The position numbers were made by a program, and so were the translations under genes. DNA of 64,000 nt. It comes from Haliea salexigens DSM 19537. Its GTDB lineage: Bacteria; Pseudomonadota; Gammaproteobacteria; Pseudomonadales; Halieaceae. Positions 37,711-47,013 of this stretch are shown in pieces. Under the pieces are notes generated by a model. It saw only the letters and a list, made by a program, of their open reading frames with translations. It was not told where the DNA came from and ran no database searches. Within the stretch, counting starts at the first letter, position 1, and the number at the start of each line of letters is the position of its first letter. The DNA is taken from the NCBI RefSeq assembly GCF_000423125.1, contig NZ_AUHJ01000001.1, positions 496,001 through 560,000 on the forward strand, written 5' to 3'.

Positions 37711-38730
37711 ATGAAGCATGCGGCATACGCCCTCGGCCTGGGCTTGGGCACCCGAAACAGCAACGGCGACTGGTTGGAGGTGTTCTTTCCCAACCCGGTG
37801 CTATCACCCTCCGACGAGCTGGTGGCGGCTTTGGGCACAAGCGACAACACCACCACGCTTGAGCGCGAGCAGCTGTTGACACTGGAGGCTGCGCTGGCCG
37901 GCGCCGGAGAGACAGAACAGGCGCAGATTGCCGCGCACCTCGCCAGCAGCCACGCACCCGCCGTGGTTGTCATCCTGCGTGAAGACGCGGCACCAAGCAC
38001 GGTTCCGGAAGCCTACCTCAAGCTGCATCTGCTGTCGCACCGGCTGGTCAAGCCGCACGGCACCAACCTGCAGGGGCTGTTTGCGATACTGCCCAACGTC
38101 GCCTGGACCAGCGAGGGTGCCATTGACATCAGCGAGCTGCCGGCCCGGCAGCTCGCCGCCCGCCTGCGCGGTGACACGCTGGAAGTCAGCTGCGTTGACA
38201 AGTTTCCGAAAATGACCAACTACGTGGTGCCGACGGGCGTGCGCATCGCGCACACCGCCCGCGTGCGCCTCGGCGCCTACCTCGGCGAAGGCACCACCAT
38301 CATGCACGAAGGTTTCGTCAACTTTAACGCTGGCACAGACGGCCCCGGCATGATTGAGGGCCGCATATCTGCCGGCGTCATGGTTGGTAGCGGGTCCGAT
38401 CTGGGCGGCGGTTGCTCCACCATGGGCACCCTGTCGGGCGGCGGCAATATCATCATCTCCGTAGGGAGCGAGTGCCTGATCGGCGCCAACGCCGGTATCG
38501 GCATTCCGCTCGGCGACCGCTGCACGGTAGAAGCCGGCCTGTTCGTCACCGCGGGCACCAAGGTCGTCGTCCTGGATGCCAGCGGACAGCCTGTCGAAAC
38601 GGTCAAGGCCCGAGAACTGGCGGGCAAGTCCGGTTTGTTGTTCCGCCGCAACTCCGCCAATGGTGCCGTGGAGTGCCTGACCAATCGCTCGGCGATCGAG
38701 CTCAACGCTGAACTGCACGCGCACAACTAG
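37711..38730 (+). CDS. dapD: Tetrahydrodipicolinate N-succinyltransferase
   Basis: The protein has 339 residues from the ATG at 37711. It is the longer (about 340 residue) DapD subclass found in Pseudomonas-like bacteria rather than the 274-residue E. coli form. The C-terminal half is a left-handed beta-helix (TGVRIAHTARVRLGAYLGEG, then MVGSGSDLGGGCSTMGTLSGG). It transfers succinyl from succinyl-CoA in the lysine/DAP pathway and is followed 15 nt later by dapE. Confidence 0.95.
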   Translation: MKHAAYALGLGLGTRNSNGDWLEVFFPNPVLSPSDELVAALGTSDNTTTLEREQLLTLEAALAGAGETEQAQIAAHLASSHAPAVVVILREDAAPSTVPEAYLKLHLLSHRLVKPHGTNLQGLFAILPNVAWTSEGAIDISELPARQLAARLRGDTLEVSCVDKFPKMTNYVVPTGVRIAHTARVRLGAYLGEGTTIMHEGFVNFNAGTDGPGMIEGRISAGVMVGSGSDLGGGCSTMGTLSGGGNIIISVGSECLIGANAGIGIPLGDRCTVEAGLFVTAGTKVVVLDASGQPVETVKARELAGKSGLLFRRNSANGAVECLTNRSAIELNAELHAHN

Positions 38731-38745
38731 CCTCGGGGCAACGCT

Positions 38746-39876
38746 ATGGAACGCACGCTGGCTTTGACCTGCGAACTGATTCGCCGCCAGTCGGTTACGC
38801 CCGAGGATGCCGGCTGCCAGGCCTTGATGATGGAGCGGCTACAGCAACTGGGCTTTACCTGCACCCGCCTGCGCTTTGGCGAGGTGGAAAACTTCTGGGC
38901 GGTGCGGGGCGAGAGTGGCCCACTGCTGGTCTTCGCCGGTCACACCGACGTTGTGCCCACCGGCCCGGAATCCGGCTGGGACAGCCCGCCTTTTGAGCCC
39001 ACCCTGCGCGACGGGATGCTCTATGGACGCGGCGCCGCCGACATGAAAGGCAGCCTGGCAGCCATGCTCGTGGCCTGCGAGGACTTCGTGGCCAGCAATC
39101 CGGAGCACAGCGGCCGAATCGGGTTCCTGATTACCGCGGACGAAGAGGGGCCTGCGCACAACGGCACGGTGAAGGTTATTGAGCACCTGCAGCAACAGGG
39201 CGAGCACATCGACTGGTGCCTGGTTGGCGAACCGTCAAGCAGCGCACGGCTGGGGGATGTGGTCAAGAACGGCAGGCGCGGCTCTCTGGGCGCGGTACTC
39301 ACTGTGCGCGGCGTTCAGGGCCACATCGCCTACCCACAACTGGCAGACAACCCGATTCACCGCGCATTACCCGCCCTGCATGCACTCACCTGTCAGGTGT
39401 GGGACCAGGGCAATGCCTTTTTCCCCGCCACTTCCCTGCAAATATCCAATATTGCCAGCGGCACAGGCGCAACCAATGTGATTCCCGGTGAATTGCAGGT
39501 GGTCTTCAACTTCCGTTTTTCCACCGAAGTCACTGCCCACGACCTGCAGCGGCGCACCGAAAACCTGCTACGCGCCCACAAGCTTGACTACAGCATCGAC
39601 TGGCACCTGAGCGGCGAGCCGTTCCTCACTCCTGCCGGCAATCTTGTGCAGGCGGTTGTCGAGAGCATTCGCGATGTCACCGGTCTGGAAACGGAGCTGT
39701 CTACCGCCGGGGGCACTTCGGACGGGCGATTCATTGCCCCGACCGGTGCGCAGGTCGTCGAGCTCGGCCCCGTGAACGCGACCATCCACAAACGCAACGA
39801 ATGTGTGATCGCGGCAGACCTGCCGCAGCTCGCCCGCCTGTATCAGGGTGTGCTGGAGCGACTACTGCTCCAGTAA
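38746..39876 (+). CDS. dapE: Succinyl-diaminopimelate desuccinylase
   Basis: The 376-residue dinuclear zinc M20 peptidase-family enzyme releases [16 protein letters not shown] (H66, D68), [14 protein letters not shown] and [12 protein letters not shown] supply the zinc ligands and catalytic Glu; the central dimerisation domain begins [21 protein letters not shown]. Length matches E. coli DapE (375). Its end overlaps the convergent SDR gene by 15 nt. Confidence 0.98.
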   Translation: MERTLALTCELIRRQSVTPEDAGCQALMMERLQQLGFTCTRLRFGEVENFWAVRGESGPLLVFAGHTDVVPTGPESGWDSPPFEPTLRDGMLYGRGAADMKGSLAAMLVACEDFVASNPEHSGRIGFLITADEEGPAHNGTVKVIEHLQQQGEHIDWCLVGEPSSSARLGDVVKNGRRGSLGAVLTVRGVQGHIAYPQLADNPIHRALPALHALTCQVWDQGNAFFPATSLQISNIASGTGATNVIPGELQVVFNFRFSTEVTAHDLQRRTENLLRAHKLDYSIDWHLSGEPFLTPAGNLVQAVVESIRDVTGLETELSTAGGTSDGRFIAPTGAQVVELGPVNATIHKRNECVIAADLPQLARLYQGVLERLLLQ

Positions 39877-40617
39877 CTGCAGCTGCTGCTGCAGATTGGC
39901 GCGCACCATCTCCCGGTTCATCTCACCGGGAATCACCGCCACCTCGTCACCCTCCAGCGCGGCGAGGCTCTCGGCCACTACGGCATCGGCCTCCATCCAC
40001 AGGGCATCAGGGAAACGCGTCTTGTCAAAACCGGCAAAATGCGGCGTATCGTGTATTTCTGTACGTGTCAGCCCGGGGCAGAGGCACTGCACACGAATGC
40101 CGTGCGCTGCCACCTCGGCCTGCAGGGACCTGGAAAACGCCAGGAGAAATGCCTTGCAACCGCCGTAGACAGCGGTTTTCTGCAGCTCGAGATAGGCCCC
40201 GACGGAAGCGACATTGATGATCGCACCACCGCCCTGCTCACGCATTAAGGGCAGCGCGGCGCGAACCAGTTCCAGGGGGGCGTCAACCTGCAGGCGCACC
40301 ATTTGCAACTCAACCTCCAGCGAACTGTCGGCAAAGTCACCCAGGGTAGAGAAGCCGGCATTATTGATCAGCAGATCCACCGGCCCCTGCTGCCGCAGGG
40401 CCTCTACAGTGCGCGTTACACCCTCTACAGTGGCGAGGTCGGCAACTACCGGGTATACGCGGGTTTGCTTCTCGAGCTCGGTGCGCAGGGCCTGTAACTG
40501 CTCGCCGCGACGCCCTACTGCGATGATCGTCTTGCAGCGGCTGGCGAGCTGACGGCAGTATTGTGCGCCCAGCCCGGACGAGGCGCCGGTTACCAGCGCA
40601 ATTCCTGTGTTATGCAT
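39862..40617 (-). CDS. SDR family oxidoreductase
   Basis: The protein has 251 residues from the ATG at 40617. [16 protein letters not shown] is the NAD(P) loop, [14 protein letters not shown] the NNAG strand, and [11 protein letters not shown] then [12 protein letters not shown] the catalytic Ser and Tyr-X3-Lys. It resembles the DltE/YqjQ-like group of small reductases. It faces a second SDR across a roughly 100-bp divergent gap (40618-40718), so the pair may share regulation. Substrate unknown. Confidence 0.9.
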   Translation of the reverse strand: MHNTGIALVTGASSGLGAQYCRQLASRCKTIIAVGRRGEQLQALRTELEKQTRVYPVVADLATVEGVTRTVEALRQQGPVDLLINNAGFSTLGDFADSSLEVELQMVRLQVDAPLELVRAALPLMREQGGGAIINVASVGAYLELQKTAVYGGCKAFLLAFSRSLQAEVAAHGIRVQCLCPGLTRTEIHDTPHFAGFDKTRFPDALWMEADAVVAESLAALEGDEVAVIPGEMNREMVRANLQQQLQLLEQ

Positions 40618-40718
40618 AACTTCTGGCCTTGTTCCAGCGGATGTGCCGCGCGCAGACAGCGCACGCGAGGTGTCGTACCATGCCTGCGGCAGGGCATCAC
40701 ATCTTGAGGAGAAAACCC

Positions 40719-41495
40719 ATGACACGCAAGCGCACAGCGTTGATTACCGGAGCATCCGCGGGGCTCGGCGAGGAGTTCGCACGGCAGCTGGCAGCACAGG
40801 GCTACAACCTTGTGCTCGTGGCGCGACGCAAGGAAAAGCTGCAGGCCCTCGCTGCAGAGCTGGCCAGCGCACATCGCTGCGACACGCGGGTAGAAGCGGC
40901 GGACCTGTCGGATCCCGCGGCGCCCCAGGCGCTGTACGACAGCCTGAGCACACAAGGTGTGGAAGTCGACTACCTGATCAACAACGCCGGGGTCGCCGGC
41001 TCCGATTTGCTCCAGGACCGCGACTGGGCAGATCACGAGGCGTTTTTCCAGCTGATGATGCTGTCCGTGGCGAAGCTCTGCCACCTGTTCATACCCGCCA
41101 TGCGCGAGCGCGGTTTTGGACGGGTAATCAACATTGCTTCCGTGGCAGGCCGCATACCGCGTGCAGGCGGCTGCAACTACGGCCCCAGCAAGGCTTACCT
41201 GATCGCGCTGTCGGAGGACCTTTCCCTCACGCTGCATGGCAGCGGTGTACAGGTTTGCGCCCTGTGCCCCGGCTATACGCATACTGATTTTCACAGCACA
41301 GCGGGCCTCCAGGACATGAAAGACGGCATGCCCGAGTTTGTCTGGTACCCGGCGGAGGTGGTGGTCAGAGAAGGCCTGAACGCGGTAGAGCGCGGCAAAC
41401 CCGTGTATTTGTCAGGCCGCCTTTACCGCCTGCTGGACCCATTTTTGCAATCGGTGTTTACCCGGCGGCTGTTTCGTATCGCCGCGCGCCACTGA
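40719..41495 (+). CDS. SDR family oxidoreductase
   Basis: The protein has 258 residues from the ATG at 40719, preceded by GAGGAG. ALITGASAGLGEEFARQLA, DYLINNAGVAGSDL, INIASVAGRIPRAGG and NYGPSKAYLIALSEDLS give a complete classical SDR active site. It is similar in type to the divergently placed SDR at 39.9 kb, perhaps an old duplication. It converges on rsmJ with 7 nt between stops. Confidence 0.9.
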   Translation: MTRKRTALITGASAGLGEEFARQLAAQGYNLVLVARRKEKLQALAAELASAHRCDTRVEAADLSDPAAPQALYDSLSTQGVEVDYLINNAGVAGSDLLQDRDWADHEAFFQLMMLSVAKLCHLFIPAMRERGFGRVINIASVAGRIPRAGGCNYGPSKAYLIALSEDLSLTLHGSGVQVCALCPGYTHTDFHSTAGLQDMKDGMPEFVWYPAEVVVREGLNAVERGKPVYLSGRLYRLLDPFLQSVFTRRLFRIAARH

Positions 41496-41502
41496 GGCTC
41501 GG

Positions 41503-42360
41503 TCAGGCAGGCCCAAGACGACGCAGCACGTACACATCGTAACGCACCGCTTTGCCGACAATCGCATGTGAGGGCTGCCGCCCGGCAAGGCTGACGGCCC
41601 GTGCGGGCCGCTTGACAACGACCCGGGAGACATCCTGCTGCAGCGCCCACGCAAACAGTGCCGCCGCGTCGCCGCTCGTGTTGTGGTCGGCAAACAGCGC
41701 CTGGAACAGCGCCATGTCCTTTTTCACCGCCGCAGATTTATCCCGCTCAGGGAACATCGGGTCGAGATAGATCACATCCAGCGCGGCAAATGCAGCCGCT
41801 GGTACAGTGGCTGCCTCTCCGCGATGCAGACGCATGCGATCAAGCACTGCGTTGAGCCAGCTGTCATCGGCCCGCCTCGCGCGCTCCAGGCCATCAGCCA
41901 GCAGCGCGAGCACCACGGGTTCACGCTCGGCGAGTGTTACCGAGCAACCGAGGTCGGCGAGCACGAAGCTGTCACGCCCCAGGCCAGCCGTTGCGTCGAG
42001 CACGGCCAGTGCGGGCTTCTTGCCCACCCCCACCGCCTTGCCCAGCAGTTCGTTCTGACCACCGCGCCGCCGATGACGCATGGTGGCGCCACCAAAGTCG
42101 ACGGTAATCGGCCCCGGTGCATGGCCCCGCCGGGACACGGCTTGCAGGGAGACTCCCTCCGCGCCCAACCAGAGCACCGCCTGAAAACCGGCGCTATACG
42201 CTGCGGCTGTTGCCTCGACACAGGGCAAATCCAGGTCTTGCGCCAGCGCCCAGGCCTGCTCATGCAACGCGGCATTGACAGCGGCTACGGCGATCACGTC
42301 GCTCAAAGAATCAGGTTGGAGAGGCACGCTGTTCAGGCCGGCGGGCGGGGCGCCAGCCAC
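41503..42360 (-). CDS. rsmJ: 16S rRNA (guanine1516-N2)-methyltransferase
   Basis: The protein has up to 285 residues. PITVDFGGATMRHRRRGG then GQNELLGKAVG, LDATAGLGRDSFVLADLGC (SAM motif I) and VIYLDPMFPERDKSAAVKKDM (the DPMFP motif IV) are diagnostic of RsmJ/YhiQ. The ATG at 42360 overlaps the upstream HD gene by 28 nt; a GTG at 42327, 5 nt after that gene's stop, is an alternative start. It ends the operon with the cyclase-like and HD genes, which it need not serve. Confidence 0.93.
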   Translation of the reverse strand: MAGAPPAGLNSVPLQPDSLSDVIAVAAVNAALHEQAWALAQDLDLPCVEATAAAYSAGFQAVLWLGAEGVSLQAVSRRGHAPGPITVDFGGATMRHRRRGGQNELLGKAVGVGKKPALAVLDATAGLGRDSFVLADLGCSVTLAEREPVVLALLADGLERARRADDSWLNAVLDRMRLHRGEAATVPAAAFAALDVIYLDPMFPERDKSAAVKKDMALFQALFADHNTSGDAAALFAWALQQDVSRVVVKRPARAVSLAGRQPSHAIVGKAVRYDVYVLRRLGPA

Positions 42361-43235
42361 TGGTCAAGCCGCGCACAGTTGGCCGCGATGGACTCCAGGT
42401 AGGGATTTTCGCCTTCAAAGTAGCTGCTTGCGTAGTGATAGGCGCCGGCAAAGTCCCGCTCCAGGCGCGACCCCGCCACGCCGTGGACAAAGCCGGGGGT
42501 ACGCCGAAGCAAGTCGTCGCGCGAGCGGTAGTGGCAGTGCTCCGGCTGGACCGTATGCTCCGGCGCCGCCATGCCGCTGGCGACAAACTCGTCGTACAAT
42601 GCGTGGCGACATTTCTCCAGGTAATCGGGTGCCGCCAGCTGTGCCAGCAAGTCTGCGGTGCCCAGCAATGCGCCCAATTGCCACTCCTGGCGGCTGCGCA
42701 CAGTCAGATGTTCCGGCTTGCGATGGCAGTTGGTGAAATGCACCAGCCGGGCGCATACGGGTGCCATGCCCGTCAGCCCTACCCGCGGAAACTGTGCGCG
42801 AATCAATGCCGCTCCGCGACGAACATGGGTACGCGTGTACGCAGCACCGGAGCTGTTTCGGCGGTCCCCGCGGCGACGAAGGTAGCCGGCGTCGTGAAAC
42901 AGCGCGCTGGCAACCCCGGCCAGTGCGAGATCGGCATCAAACGCCCAGGGACCGGGCCAGCGCTTTTCGCGCCCCGCCATCAGCCTCGCCATAGCCAAGG
43001 TGACATCCAGCACGTGCTCCGTGTCGTGGTAGCCGGCATCACAACCGTGGTACTCCGGATGCTCGCCGGTATAGAGCTGGCTGAACAGCCCGCTCAGTAC
43101 ATCCAGTGCGGACCAGTCTCCACCCGGCCAGTGTGCCTCTAAAATGGCGCCCACTTCCGCCATCACAGCGGACACATCACCCAATGCCACCTGGCCGGTG
43201 ATATCGCGGCGGGGGTTGTCAGCCGGAATTATCAT
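42333..43235 (-). CDS. HD-domain phosphohydrolase, class I cyclic nucleotide phosphodiesterase-like
   Basis: The 300-residue protein has an arrangement like class I phosphodiesterases. YHDTEHVLDV gives H70 and H74 (compare the YHNxxHAxDV motif), ASALFHDAGY the H114-D115 pair, and GTADLLAQLAAPDY the late Asp195. All four metal ligands of that family therefore have equivalents. No membrane segment or sensor domain is seen. It begins 6 nt after a class III cyclase-like gene, which suggests it degrades a cyclic nucleotide (inference). It could also be an HD enzyme acting on another phosphoester. Confidence 0.75.
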   Translation of the reverse strand: MIIPADNPRRDITGQVALGDVSAVMAEVGAILEAHWPGGDWSALDVLSGLFSQLYTGEHPEYHGCDAGYHDTEHVLDVTLAMARLMAGREKRWPGPWAFDADLALAGVASALFHDAGYLRRRGDRRNSSGAAYTRTHVRRGAALIRAQFPRVGLTGMAPVCARLVHFTNCHRKPEHLTVRSRQEWQLGALLGTADLLAQLAAPDYLEKCRHALYDEFVASGMAAPEHTVQPEHCHYRSRDDLLRRTPGFVHGVAGSRLERDFAGAYHYASSYFEGENPYLESIAANCARLDQWLAPRPPA

Positions 43236-43241
43236 GCTGAC

Positions 43242-44591
43242 TCAGTTGCTCTCCTGCGGTTCACGCTCGAAACGATCCTGTAGCAAAGAGGCCAGCTCTT
43301 CAACCTGCTCCTGTAGCGTGGGCTCATCGATGGTGAGGCCAGGCACCACCGCCGCAGTGTGTTCATTGCCGATGGTCGTATCCGGCGCAGCCGTGCGGGA
43401 ATCATCCGGCAGGGCACTCTCGGGCAGGCCAAGCGTGAGGGTGCGGTCTTCGAACTCAATCGTGAATTCGAGGTTGTAGGCTTGCCGGGACAGACCGTGC
43501 TTGTCAGTAATGAGCAAGCGTCTTGCCACCCGTCGGTCGTCATCGCCACCGGCGCCGGACAACCGGCAGTGCAGGCGCTCGACCGTTTTACCCGCAAACT
43601 GTATGCCCTGCAGCGCGCTCAGGCCGTCGTTGCACTGCTCGATGAAATCTGGCGCGGACACCGGCCCCGATGGCTCCGTCGCAGGTTCTGGCGCACACTG
43701 CGACGCCGTTTCGAAATGCCCGACAAGAACTTGTTGGGGTTGCGCCTTTTCCGCCATGCGCGCCAGCTCTATCGTGACATCACCCACGATATAGCTGTGC
43801 ACCGTTGGATTGACACCCTCAGCCTGATACAGCTCGTAGTGGCTGCCAACGTGATAGGCCGCACGGATTACGGGCACCGTATTGCCGTGCGATGCGCGAC
43901 GCGCCACCGCGTTGTCCGCCACGACCAGGAGCAGGAAAAAGAACAAATCGCAATTGGCCTGCGCCCCTAATGCGCGGTTCCAGACGTAGTAACCATCGCC
44001 GGTGGTGGTGCGGGAGAAATGCACCTCTATGCCTTTGGCCAACAGCTTGTTGTAGGCGGAGTTCAGCGAGTAGGAGAGGCTGTTCAGCTGGCTGGCCTGC
44101 TCAAAAGGCGTAAACAGGGAAAACTCGGCGATGTCGAAAAGCAGCACCGCGCGATCGCTGACATAACTCAGACCGTAGCGCTTGATCAGCTGCTCGACTG
44201 CGCTGACCACCGCCGGATCATCGGCCAGTGGCGTATCCAGGCGGATGAAACCGGGGGCAATATCCAGCCGGTTGGCAATGTCGAAAAACTCCTCGCGGGG
44301 CTTGCAGCGGCTACCGGAAATCAGTTCGCGCACGAAGGCTTCGTTGTCTTGCGCGCCGTCGACGCCCGGACGGGCGCAGAAATTACCGAGGAAATAGTGC
44401 GGCACGAAAATCACCAGAATGCCACGCTCGTCCGCACTCCAGCAGAGAACAATGTTCTGGCCGAGGCGCCACTGCTTGCGCAGGGCACTCTCCAGCGCCT
44501 TGAGGTTACCGCGCTGGGATATACTGATTGTTCTGTGATCTGTCGCTGTGCCGCTGGTCATGCCCGCGGATTCACCCGTCCTTGCCGTCAT
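43242..44591 (-). CDS. Degenerate class III nucleotide-cyclase-like protein
   Basis: The protein has about 449 residues from the ATG at 44591 (other Met starts at 44561 and further up are possible). The N-terminal 140 residues are an unrecognised domain. A cyclase homology domain (about 145-295) follows, with LLFDIAEFSLF (metal Asp153) and TTTGDGYYVW (metal Asp199). SYIVGDVTIELARMAEKAQP corresponds to the GDVVNLAARL region, keeping Arg278 but with Ile274 where catalytic cyclases have Asn. The C-terminal 120 residues have no recognised domain. It is soluble. It may be a weak or altered cyclase, or a nucleotide sensor. Confidence 0.7.
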   Translation of the reverse strand: MTARTGESAGMTSGTATDHRTISISQRGNLKALESALRKQWRLGQNIVLCWSADERGILVIFVPHYFLGNFCARPGVDGAQDNEAFVRELISGSRCKPREEFFDIANRLDIAPGFIRLDTPLADDPAVVSAVEQLIKRYGLSYVSDRAVLLFDIAEFSLFTPFEQASQLNSLSYSLNSAYNKLLAKGIEVHFSRTTTGDGYYVWNRALGAQANCDLFFFLLLVVADNAVARRASHGNTVPVIRAAYHVGSHYELYQAEGVNPTVHSYIVGDVTIELARMAEKAQPQQVLVGHFETASQCAPEPATEPSGPVSAPDFIEQCNDGLSALQGIQFAGKTVERLHCRLSGAGGDDDRRVARRLLITDKHGLSRQAYNLEFTIEFEDRTLTLGLPESALPDDSRTAAPDTTIGNEHTAAVVPGLTIDEPTLQEQVEELASLLQDRFEREPQESN

Positions 44592-44701
44592 AGCCCACTC
44601 GATTCTGTTCGCCCAAGCCGCTACCATTATAGGGTGCCGTGGAGCTTGAATCCATGCGCGATCCCGGCGCACACTGAGCGCCACCAAAAGGAAGATACCG
44701 C

Positions 44702-45193
44702 ATGCCCTGCCGATGGCTCATCTGTATAACCCTGAGTGTACTGGCAGGCTGCCAGCAATACGACTTCAGTGTAAACGAGCGCGTGGTCTACAGCCCACGT
44801 CCCCTGCTGACGGATTTCCGCATTGATGACTCCGCGCTGCGCGGCTGCCTGGAGCAGGCAATCAACGACAACAAGATCAGCAGCATGGGTGAACTACAGA
44901 CACTGGACTGCAGTGGCGCGGGCGTGCGCAGTGTCGCAGGCCTGGGCAGCTTTTCCAGCCTGAGCTGGCTCAACCTCGGGGGCAACGCCATCAGCGACAT
45001 CCGGGAGCTGGCCGTGCTGCTGGAGCTGCGCAGCGTGATGCTTGACGACAACCAGATAGAAGATGCCGGGCCGCTCTACCGGCTGCCGGAACTGGCGGTG
45101 GTCAACCTCGATGGCAACAGCGCACTGCGTTGCCCGGGGCCGGGCAGCTGGATATCACTGGAGCGCCTCACCCTGCCCCGGCACTGCCGCTAG
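44702..45193 (+). CDS. Leucine-rich-repeat lipoprotein
   Basis: This 163-residue protein has a lipoprotein signal peptide; the lipobox LAGC puts the lipidated Cys at residue 17. About four leucine-rich repeats follow (roughly 62-155: LQTLDCSGAGVRSVAGLGS, then SLSWLNLGGNAISDI, LRSVMLDDNQIEDA and LAVVNLDGN), ending with a Cys pair (RCPGPG and HC). Residue 18 is Gln, favouring the outer membrane. It diverges from the cyclase-like gene, and its 3' end overlaps the MBL hydrolase gene by 39 nt. Partner unknown. Confidence 0.8.
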   Translation: MPCRWLICITLSVLAGCQQYDFSVNERVVYSPRPLLTDFRIDDSALRGCLEQAINDNKISSMGELQTLDCSGAGVRSVAGLGSFSSLSWLNLGGNAISDIRELAVLLELRSVMLDDNQIEDAGPLYRLPELAVVNLDGNSALRCPGPGSWISLERLTLPRHCR

Positions 45194-45949
45194 GGTCAGC
45201 CAGTCGAAACCGGCATTCTGCGCGGCGAACACCACACGCTGGTCGCCGGCACCCATCACGGTCTCCAGCGCGGCGGCGGCTCGCTGCGGGCAGTTATTCT
45301 GTTCACTGATGTGCGCGACCACCAGGTGCTGCAGCGTCTCGGTCCCTAACTGGCGCAATAACTCGGCGGCCTGGTGATTGTTCAGGTGCCCCCAATCACT
45401 GGCCACGCGCTGTTTCAGGGAGGGCGGATAGCTCCCCGCCCAGAGCATATCCAGATCGTGGTTGAATTCCAGTACCAGCGCATCGCAGCCGCGAAAGCGT
45501 TCGACCACATGGCTGGTAATGCTACCCAGGTCGGTGAGCACCCCCAGAGAGCGCCCCGCGTGCGCCAGTCGGTACTGGCAGGGTTCGCGGGCATCGTGGG
45601 GCACGGCAACAGGCTCTATGGACAGGTCGCCTATTTGCAGGCGCTCTTCACTATTGAAACAGTTAACCTGCGGGCATCCCTCCAGACGGCCGCTGCGCAG
45701 CGTGCCATGGGTAAGGTAGACCGGGATGTTCCACTGCCGCGCCAGGCGACTCACCCCCGCGCTATGGTCGCTGTGCTCATGGGTCACCAGAATCGCGGTG
45801 AGATCCTCGGGAGCAAGGCCGAGAAGCGCCAGGCGACGGCGGGTCTCGCGCACCGAGAACCCGCAGTCGATCAGCACTGTTGTCGTGCCGCCAGAAACGA
45901 CCGTCGCGTTGCCCTTGCTGCCGCTGCCCAGCGATGCAAAACGCAGCAT
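45155..45949 (-). CDS. MBL-fold metallo-hydrolase (WalJ/YycJ-like)
   Basis: This 264-residue metallo-beta-lactamase-fold protein begins FASLGSGSKGNATVVSGGTT. THEHSDHSAGV gives the H57-X-H59-X-D61-H62 metal site, and VLEFNHDLDML and VVAHISEQNN provide later ligands. These are features of the YycJ/WalJ family (a proposed 5'-3' exonuclease/phosphodiesterase of the lactamase fold). GAGGCG precedes the ATG, 9 nt after bamC. Its last 39 nt are antisense to the end of the LRR lipoprotein gene. Confidence 0.9.
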   Translation of the reverse strand: MLRFASLGSGSKGNATVVSGGTTTVLIDCGFSVRETRRRLALLGLAPEDLTAILVTHEHSDHSAGVSRLARQWNIPVYLTHGTLRSGRLEGCPQVNCFNSEERLQIGDLSIEPVAVPHDAREPCQYRLAHAGRSLGVLTDLGSITSHVVERFRGCDALVLEFNHDLDMLWAGSYPPSLKQRVASDWGHLNNHQAAELLRQLGTETLQHLVVAHISEQNNCPQRAAAALETVMGAGDQRVVFAAQNAGFDWLTLAAVPGQGEALQ

Positions 45950-45958
45950 GTCAGCGCC

Positions 45959-47002
45959 TCAGTTGATATTGCCCTTGAGTAGGGTCAGCAGAGCCTGCTG
46001 ATCGCGCTTCTCCAAGGGCGCCGCACCGGCCACCGGAGCAATGCCAATGGTGACTGCCTTGTCTCCCGCTGCTGCGACCCTGACCAGGAAATCGCGCCCG
46101 ATCATCGGGTTCTCGTCTTCATCGGAGAACATCCAGGAGAACCAGCCGCCGTCTTCGTCTGCCGCTTCACCGAGGAAACGCGCATAGTAGAGGCCCTCAC
46201 TGCGATCGCGATCGGTGATTTCGAAACGTGAGTCCTCAAGGGCCTTGCCCACCGAGGCCCACGCCCGGGTGAACGGCAGCCCCAGACGCAGCATACTACC
46301 GCCACCCGGTGCATCTTCCAGCGTCAGCTTGCCCTCGGCACTCATGGCGCGGTCTGCGAGCATCGAAACCGGCGCGGAATCGGCGCTGTTGGCAATGAAT
46401 TGCGATACGGCGCGCAGCATTTCCTGCTCCTGGGCCGTGTCGTCGGATAGCGCCGGCCACTCCGTGACATCCCCCGCCTGGTGCATCTGCAACACGTGTA
46501 ATTCACTGCTGCCACGCTGCACGCCCTGCTCGATGCGGAAGCGGAAACGCGAGGCCATGGTCTGCCCCTCCAGCTCCAGCCAGCCTGTTTCAATCAGACC
46601 AGCCTGCGCATCCACACGCCCCACGCCGATGCCGGCAGAGGTGAGAAAGCTGCGCACCTGCGGCCAGAGTTGACCGGGTGCGACCGCGATCAGGGCCCAG
46701 CTCTCGTCCCCGAGCGACTGGATACGCACCACATCCTCCCCGGCTCCCGCCACCAGGGGCGTGGGGCGAGGAACCTCGAATTCACCCTCCAGCAGCGCCT
46801 CGTCCTGCACCGGAGGGATGGGGTAGATTTCCTCCAGTTGTGCCGTCTCCTTGCCCTCCGGCACCTGAATGGGCGCTTGCTCACGCGCATTCTTGTAGTC
46901 GTCCGACGTATCGGGGAACATGCCCTCGTCACCGAACAGATAACTGCAGCCCGCGAGGCCCAGCGACAGACCGAGCAGCGCCGTGCGCGATACCAGCTTC
47001 AT
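45959..47002 (-). CDS. bamC: Outer membrane assembly lipoprotein BamC
   Basis: The protein has 347 residues from the ATG at 47002 (GGCGGAA close upstream; earlier in-frame Met codons overlap dapA). The signal peptide ends in LAGC with lipidated Cys19. An unstructured N-terminal segment, which in E. coli binds BamD, is followed by two helix-grip domains (about 85-210 and 230-345). It lies directly after dapA, as in E. coli. The C-terminal domain contains the GWFSWMFSDEDENP stretch. Confidence 0.92.
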   Translation of the reverse strand: MKLVSRTALLGLSLGLAGCSYLFGDEGMFPDTSDDYKNAREQAPIQVPEGKETAQLEEIYPIPPVQDEALLEGEFEVPRPTPLVAGAGEDVVRIQSLGDESWALIAVAPGQLWPQVRSFLTSAGIGVGRVDAQAGLIETGWLELEGQTMASRFRFRIEQGVQRGSSELHVLQMHQAGDVTEWPALSDDTAQEQEMLRAVSQFIANSADSAPVSMLADRAMSAEGKLTLEDAPGGGSMLRLGLPFTRAWASVGKALEDSRFEITDRDRSEGLYYARFLGEAADEDGGWFSWMFSDEDENPMIGRDFLVRVAAAGDKAVTIGIAPVAGAAPLEKRDQQALLTLLKGNIN

Positions 47003-47013
47003 ACATTCCGCCA

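Noticed and set aside
40618-40718. Extension of either divergent SDR into the gap between them
   Set aside because: Both frames are open, but good ribosome sites or SDR N-termini place the starts at 40617 and 40719; the extensions lack SDR sequence.
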